Source of the DNA: Limnohabitans sp. 103DPR2
GTDB taxonomy: Bacteria; Pseudomonadota; Gammaproteobacteria; Burkholderiales; Burkholderiaceae_C
NCBI RefSeq assembly: GCF_001412575.1
Contig: NZ_CP011834.1
Location: forward strand, 2,480,001 to 2,544,000
Direction: 5' to 3'
DNA length: 64,000 nt
Shown here: piece after piece, positions 59,338-64,000 of the stretch
How positions within the stretch are numbered: position 1 is the stretch's first letter
Layout: the number at the start of each line of letters is the position of its first letter
Notes under the pieces: generated by a model
Database searches by the model: none
The model's input: the letters and a program-made list of their open reading frames with translations, nothing else
Told to the model about the DNA's origin: nothing
Made by a program: the position numbers and the translations under genes

Positions 59338-59760
59338 TCAATCCACCAAGTCGTTCAGTGCTTTTTGATAACGAAGGGTGTGCGATCGCTCAGCCTTGGC
59401 CAAGGTTTCAAACCAGTCGGCAATGTCATCAAAGCCTTCCTCCCGCGCCGTCTTGGCCATGGCGGGATAGACATGGGTGGACTCGTGCGTTTCACTGGCC
59501 ACAGCGGCCGCGAGGTTTTGGCGGGTGTTGCCCATGGGCAAGCCTGTGGCGGGGTCGCCAGATTGCTCGAGGAACTCCAAATGGCCGTGCGCATGCCCCG
59601 TTTCGCCTTGGGCAGAGGACCGAAACAAGGCGGCCACATCGCTTTTGCCTTCTAAGTCTGCTTTGTTGGCAAAGTACATGTAACGCAGTTGCACCTGCGA
59701 TTCAATGGCAAAAGCCTCTTTGAGGCATTGTTCGGTGCGAGAGCCTTTGAGTTCAGCCAT
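59338..59760 (-). CDS. Rubrerythrin (short form, no rubredoxin domain)
   Basis: 140 residues making one ferritin-like diiron bundle. Ligand candidates are E20 (AIESQ), E53 and H56 (GETGHAHGH), E90/E93 (SETHE), and E124/H127 (AERSH). Canonical rubrerythrins add a C-terminal rubredoxin Cys4 domain, absent here. A peroxide-reducing role is likely but unproven. The upstream 137-bp region is shared with the divergent hydroxylase gene and shows no certain promoter. Confidence 0.88.
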   Translation of the reverse strand: MAELKGSRTEQCLKEAFAIESQVQLRYMYFANKADLEGKSDVAALFRSSAQGETGHAHGHLEFLEQSGDPATGLPMGNTRQNLAAAVASETHESTHVYPAMAKTAREEGFDDIADWFETLAKAERSHTLRYQKALNDLVD

Positions 59761-59897
59761 GTCATTTTCCTAAAAGGATTTCACTGCAAAATTCATTTCT
59801 AACAAAGAAACGAAAACAAAAGTAGTTTAGTCAATAAATCAGGCCAGCAGAATTGTTAAAGTGCGACCTGAGACAGGCACCATTCCAAAGGACAGCG

Positions 59898-61607
59898 ATG
59901 AACACGCCCACTTTCAAAGAAGTTCAATTCACCAATGGGTATGAATTTACAGAAGGCACCGGTTACACCTTACCCGAATACCCCTTCGTCAAGCCACCTG
60001 AATTGGTCAACAACAAAACCTTGCGCCATGCAGTGGTCATTGTGGGTGGCGGCATCACGGGCCTCACCTTGGCGTGCGCCTTGGCCAATTTGGGCATCAA
60101 GGCCGTGCTGCTAGACGAAGACAACACAGTGGGGGTTAAAGGAGCGTCCTCCCGCGGCATTTGTTACACCCAAAAGTCTCTCGAGATTTTTAACAAACTG
60201 GGCATTTTTGATCGCATCGCCAAGAAGGGCATTCAATGGAGTGTGGGCCGCACTTTTGCGGGTGATGACGAGGTCTACAACTTTGACCTCAAGCAGCAAA
60301 GCAATTTCAGCCTCTCAGAACAACCTGCGTTCATCAACATCCAGCAGTTCTACATTGAGGGCTTTTTGGTGGAACGCATTCAAGAACTGGGCAGTGTTGA
60401 TTTGCGTTGGCAGTCGCGTGTGAAGGCTTTCAAACAGAACAAAGATTTCGCAACGCTCAGTGTGGAAACCCCAGAGGGCTCTTACGACATTCAAGCCGAT
60501 CATGTGATCGACGCATCGGGCTCGCACACGCCCTTTCATGCTTGGACAGGTGTCACCATGGAAAGCAAAAAAGGCGATGACCGTTGGTGCATTGCGGACG
60601 TTCGCTTTGACACGCGCCCGCCCACAGAACGCCACACTTGGATTGAAGCCCCTTTCAACGAAAACCGCGCAGTGTGGCAACACTTGATGGCCGATGATGT
60701 GTGGCGCATTGACTACCAAATGGAACCCAATGCCGATGCCGCTTACATCAGCCGCGAAGACGTTGTTCGAGAACGCTTGGAGCGCCAGTTTGGCAAAAAC
60801 GTGAAGGTCGACATCGTGTGGGTGGGCCCCTACGCCTACAAGAGCCAATGCCTCAACACATTGCGCATGGGCCGCGTATTTTTCATGGGTGATACCGCCA
60901 AAATTGTGAACCCCTTTGGCGCACGCGGCGGTAACACGGGTGTAGCAGATGCCGACAACTTAGCTTGGAAGTTGGCCGCGGTATTGCGCGGCCATGCCGA
61001 TGAAGCCCTCCTTGAAAGCTACAACGACGAACGCCTTGAAGCGGCGCAAGAAAACGTCAAGGTCACACGCCGTACAGCCCGATTTTTGCGACCCGCCGAT
61101 GGCATTGAGCGCGCGTTTAGAAATGCCACCATCAGCTTGGCCAAACAGCATCCCTTTGCACGTTCTTTGGTGAACACGGGCCGCATGGCCGTGGCCAACA
61201 CATATCGCGGCTCTCGCATTTGCGGTGACAACGGCGGCGTGTCCGTTCAAAACGTGAAAATTCAGTGGCGTCCTGGCAAAACAGGTGCTTTGAATGATCT
61301 GCTTCAGTGGGCAGATGGCCGCTTGCTCATTTTGGTTTTTGGTAAGCAAACCAAAGCGTCTTTGAAACGACTCCAAGAACTGAGTCTCTCGGGTCTCCCT
61401 GTTCGTTGCGTGCAAGTTTTGACGCAAGGTGATCACGTGCAAGCGCGGGAGCATGTTTGGGACAAGCAAGGCCGCCTGCAAAGTGCCTGTGCAGCAGTGC
61501 CATCAGGTGGCTGGGCTCTGATTCGACCTGATGGTTATTTGGCCGACACAGGCAAAGCGATCAATGGTGAGTTGGTTGGCGCCGTGGCCAGGTCTTTGGG
61601 TCTTTGA
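59898..61607 (+). CDS. FAD-dependent aromatic hydroxylase (MhpA/PheA-like)
   Basis: 570-class flavoprotein monooxygenase: 569 residues from the ATG giving MNTPTFKEVQ, with AAAGGA five to ten bases upstream. FAD motif GGGITG at 50-55, the DG-type DHVIDASGSHTPFHAW near residue 200 and the GD motif at G331/D332 (GRVFFMGDTAKIVNPFGARG) are clear; the C-terminal ~130 residues fold like the thioredoxin-like tail of phenol and 3-(3-hydroxyphenyl)propionate hydroxylases. Substrate unknown; no ring-cleavage or regulator genes are adjacent. Divergent from the rubrerythrin and followed by its DUF2783 partner. Confidence 0.85.
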   Translation: MNTPTFKEVQFTNGYEFTEGTGYTLPEYPFVKPPELVNNKTLRHAVVIVGGGITGLTLACALANLGIKAVLLDEDNTVGVKGASSRGICYTQKSLEIFNKLGIFDRIAKKGIQWSVGRTFAGDDEVYNFDLKQQSNFSLSEQPAFINIQQFYIEGFLVERIQELGSVDLRWQSRVKAFKQNKDFATLSVETPEGSYDIQADHVIDASGSHTPFHAWTGVTMESKKGDDRWCIADVRFDTRPPTERHTWIEAPFNENRAVWQHLMADDVWRIDYQMEPNADAAYISREDVVRERLERQFGKNVKVDIVWVGPYAYKSQCLNTLRMGRVFFMGDTAKIVNPFGARGGNTGVADADNLAWKLAAVLRGHADEALLESYNDERLEAAQENVKVTRRTARFLRPADGIERAFRNATISLAKQHPFARSLVNTGRMAVANTYRGSRICGDNGGVSVQNVKIQWRPGKTGALNDLLQWADGRLLILVFGKQTKASLKRLQELSLSGLPVRCVQVLTQGDHVQAREHVWDKQGRLQSACAAVPSGGWALIRPDGYLADTGKAINGELVGAVARSLGL

Positions 61608-61625
61608 TCACATTTGGACATCATC

Positions 61626-61805
61626 ATGAAAACAGAACTGAACCTGCAAGACGCCGACACCTTTTACGAGCAGCTGCTGAATGCCCATGAGGGCCTCAGC
61701 GCTGAGCAGTCTGAGCAATTGAACATGCGCCTGATTTTGCTGCTGGCCAATCAGGTGGGCGATGCCGCTGTCTTGCGGGATTGCATCGAATCGGCCAAGA
61801 ACTGA
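61626..61805 (+). CDS. DUF2783 small protein
   Basis: 59 residues from the ATG giving MKTELNLQDAD, acidic, predicted helical, with DTFYEQLLNAHEGLSAEQSE and LILLLANQVGDAAVLRDCI. I recognise it as DUF2783, a family of this size often encoded next to flavoprotein hydroxylases; function unknown. The gap to the hydroxylase gene is 18 bases, so cotranscription is likely. Confidence 0.82.
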   Translation: MKTELNLQDADTFYEQLLNAHEGLSAEQSEQLNMRLILLLANQVGDAAVLRDCIESAKN

Positions 61806-61845
61806 TCCTGAACCAACCTGGATTGCCTTTCATGGGTACTGGAAT

Positions 61846-61924
61846 GGGCAATTAGCCGGGAATCAGGGCTCTTGCCCAGTAAAATCATGGCTTTAGAACA
61901 TTCATGACATTGCCCTTGGGCAAT
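61846..61924 (+). repeat. Repeated GGGCAAT/ATTGCCC units in the valS leader
   Basis: GGGCAAT (61846-61852), TTGCCC (61872-61877), ATTGCCC (61909-61915) and GGGCAAT (61918-61924) lie between the DUF2783 gene and valS. They could form alternative pairs (first with second, or second with fourth). A TAAAAT -10-like site is at 61880-61885. Whether the structures matter is unknown. Confidence 0.35.
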
Positions 61925-61941
61925 TTCTAACCATTCAGCCC

Positions 61942-64000
61942 ATGAGCAACGAGTCCACCCCCGCCCTTCAGCAACCCGGCCTTGAAAGCCTGTCCACGTC
62001 TTTTGAGCCCGCCGCCTTAGAAGCCCACTGGGGCCCCGAATGGGAAAAACGCGGTTACGGCATTGCTGGCCATCGCGGCAGCCAAGCGCCCAAGGCTGAC
62101 GCCCCCAACTTCGCCATCCAATTGCCGCCCCCCAATGTGACAGGCACCCTGCACATGGGCCATGCATTTAACCAAACCATCATGGACAGCCTCACGCGCT
62201 ATCACCGCATGATGGGCTTCAACACCGCTTGGATTCCGGGCACCGACCACGCCGGCATTGCCACGCAAATTGTGGTGGAGCGCCAGCTGCAAGGCCAAGG
62301 CATCAGCCGCCACGACATGGGCCCAACGCCTGCCGAAGCCCGTAAAAACTTTGTATCCAAAGTGTGGGAATGGAAAGAACAATCGGGCAACACCATCACG
62401 CAGCAAATGCGCCGCATGGGCGACAGCGTGGACTGGACGCGCGAGTACTTCACCATGGACGACAAGCTGTCCAAAGTGGTGTCCGAAACCTTTGTGAAGT
62501 TGTACGAGCAAGGTCTGATTTATCGCGGCAAGCGCCTGGTCAGCTGGGACCCTGTGTTGCAAAGCGCCGTGTCCGACTTGGAAGTGGAAAACACCGAAGC
62601 CGACGGCAAGATGCATTACATCTTGTACCCGTTTGCAGACGGCCCTCAACTGATTGATGGCGTGATGCAAAAAGGCATGACCATTGCCACCACACGTCCC
62701 GAAACCATGATGGCTGACGGCGCGTTGGCGGTTCACCCTGAAGACGAACGTTACAAACATTTGGTGGGCAAGAAAGTCGATTTGCCTTTGTGCGATCGCC
62801 AGATCCCCATCATTGCCGATGACTTTGTCGATCGCGAATTTGGCTCAGGTTGCGTGAAGATCACCGGCGCTCACGACGCCAACGACTACGCATGTTCCAT
62901 GCGACACAACCTGCCGCTGATCACCATCTTCACATTGACGGCCACTGTGAACGAAAACGGCCCCAAAGCCTACCAAGGCATGGACCGCTTTGTGGCACGC
63001 AAGGCTGTGATCAAAGACTTGGAAGCACAAGGTCTGCTGATTGAAATCAAAGCCCATAAACTGATGTTGCCGATTTGTGCACGCACCGGACAAGTGGTGG
63101 AACCCATGCTCACAGACCAATGGTTTGTGGCTGTGAACAAAGTCAGCCCCCAAGACCCCACAGGTAAGAGCATTGCGCAAAAAGCCATTGATGCGGTGCA
63201 CTCCGGCCAAGTGAGCTTTGTGCCCGAGAACTGGGTCAACACTTACGACCAGTGGATGAACAACATTCAAGACTGGTGCATCTCACGTCAACTCTGGTGG
63301 GGCCATCAAATTCCCGCTTGGTACGACGAAGAAGGCAATGTGTACGTTGCCAAGTCGGAAGCTGAAGCTCAAGCGCAAGCTGGTGCAGGCAAGAAACTCA
63401 AGCGCGATGAAGACGTACTCGACACTTGGTATTCCTCAGCCTTGGTGCCCTTCTCCACCATGGGTTGGCCAGAGGCCGTGGCCACATCAGGCACCAACAA
63501 AACACAAGACTATGACTTGTACCTGCCCTCCTCTGTGCTGGTCACTGGCTACGACATCATTTTCTTCTGGGTGGCCCGAATGATCATGATGACCACGCAC
63601 TTCACAGGTCGCGTGCCTTTCAAACATGTCTACATTCACGGCTTGGTGCGCGATGCACAAGGCAAGAAGATGAGCAAGTCAGAAGGCAATGTGCTCGACC
63701 CCGTCGACTTGATTGACGGCATTTCTTTAGAGCCTTTGCTCGAAAAGCGTTCACAAGGTTTGCGCAAGCCCGAGACGGCACCGCAAGTGCGCAAGAACAC
63801 GCAAAAAGAATTCCCCGAAGGCATTCCAGCCTACGGTGCAGATGCACTGCGCTTTACGTTTGCCGCTTTGGCCTCCTTGGGCCGCAGCATCAACTTTGAC
63901 AGCAAGCGCTGCGAAGGCTATCGCAACTTCTGCAACAAGCTGTGGAACGCCACACGCTTTGTGTTGATGAACTGCGAAGGCCAAGATTGTGGTCTGAAGG
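61942..64000 (+). CDS. valS: Valyl-tRNA synthetase (ValS), 3' truncated by window edge
   Basis: Charges tRNA-Val. The frame from the ATG giving [10 protein letters not shown] is open to the last base and encodes 686 residues of a ~950-residue protein. The class I signature HMGH (residues 71-74, in [11 protein letters not shown]) and KMSKS (576-580, in [10 protein letters not shown]) are intact, with the editing (CP1) domain between them ([26 protein letters not shown]). Only the C-terminal anticodon-binding and coiled-coil parts are missing because the window ends. Confidence 0.96.
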   Translation, partial: MSNESTPALQQPGLESLSTSFEPAALEAHWGPEWEKRGYGIAGHRGSQAPKADAPNFAIQLPPPNVTGTLHMGHAFNQTIMDSLTRYHRMMGFNTAWIPGTDHAGIATQIVVERQLQGQGISRHDMGPTPAEARKNFVSKVWEWKEQSGNTITQQMRRMGDSVDWTREYFTMDDKLSKVVSETFVKLYEQGLIYRGKRLVSWDPVLQSAVSDLEVENTEADGKMHYILYPFADGPQLIDGVMQKGMTIATTRPETMMADGALAVHPEDERYKHLVGKKVDLPLCDRQIPIIADDFVDREFGSGCVKITGAHDANDYACSMRHNLPLITIFTLTATVNENGPKAYQGMDRFVARKAVIKDLEAQGLLIEIKAHKLMLPICARTGQVVEPMLTDQWFVAVNKVSPQDPTGKSIAQKAIDAVHSGQVSFVPENWVNTYDQWMNNIQDWCISRQLWWGHQIPAWYDEEGNVYVAKSEAEAQAQAGAGKKLKRDEDVLDTWYSSALVPFSTMGWPEAVATSGTNKTQDYDLYLPSSVLVTGYDIIFFWVARMIMMTTHFTGRVPFKHVYIHGLVRDAQGKKMSKSEGNVLDPVDLIDGISLEPLLEKRSQGLRKPETAPQVRKNTQKEFPEGIPAYGADALRFTFAALASLGRSINFDSKRCEGYRNFCNKLWNATRFVLMNCEGQDCGLK

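Overview
The window is a compact, IS-free stretch of a betaproteobacterial chromosome. Gene content and order point to Burkholderiales, most likely Comamonadaceae of the Limnohabitans/Rhodoferax type. The main evidence is the order sdhCDAB-sdhE-gltA, leuCDB-asd-fimV-truA-trpFBA-accD, lepA-lepB-rnc-era-recO-pdxJ-acpS-nagZ, yceD-rpmF-plsX-fabHDG-acpP-fabF and hemCDXY opposite ppc. The assignment is inferred from protein motifs and synteny; no database search was run. Nearly all of the sequence codes for housekeeping proteins. I found no tRNA, rRNA, CRISPR array, prophage or insertion sequence.

Layout. 1-5.0 kb (+): succinate dehydrogenase (sdhC cut by the window edge), the flavinylation factor sdhE and citrate synthase, closed by a terminator shared with the convergent pntAB transhydrogenase operon (5.1-8.1 kb, -). 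8.3-18.6 kb (+): leucine branch genes leuCDB, aspartate-semialdehyde dehydrogenase, a short FimV-like protein, truA, trpFBA and accD, many with ATGA/GTGA stop-start overlaps. 18.6-20.8 kb: yggT (-) and lysS (+). 20.8-36.6 kb (-): a long array of nagZ, acpS, pdxJ, recO, era, rnc, lepB, lepA, a DegP/MucD protease, a YgfX-like membrane protein and the fatty-acid cluster fabF-acpP-fabG-fabD-fabH-plsX-rpmF-yceD. 37.3-38.7 kb (+): a Maf-type pyrophosphatase and an RsmI-like methyltransferase. 38.7-41.8 kb (-): an S49 peptidase, a Rieske protein, a HAD phosphatase and rluC, facing rne (42.3-45.2 kb, +). 45.3-49.4 kb (-): haem genes hemY, hemX, hemD, hemC. 49.4-57.6 kb (+): ppc, argH, a bacteriohemerythrin, lldD-type lactate dehydrogenase, dinB and a dienoyl-CoA isomerase-like crotonase. 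57.7-59.8 kb (-): queF, yaaA and a short rubrerythrin. 59.9-64 kb (+): a flavoprotein hydroxylase with its DUF2783 partner and the 5' part of valS.

Functionally the segment covers central carbon metabolism (TCA cycle, anaplerosis, lactate use, NADPH balance), fatty-acid initiation and elongation, haem and amino-acid synthesis, and RNA processing and translation. Several small proteins handle oxygen or peroxide.

I saw no obviously novel multi-gene system. The parts most worth a second look are non-coding or are departures from expected synteny: (i) the sigma-E cassette rpoE-rseA-rseB that I expect between fabF and mucD is absent, while mucD has a sigma70-like promoter; (ii) the 454-bp region upstream of lepA holds DnaA-box-like sites, a 12-bp inverted repeat, a 20-bp palindrome and a strong terminator just before lepA; (iii) a long rne leader carries a perfect hairpin; (iv) there is a truncated FimV and a Pol IV with a finger-region insertion.
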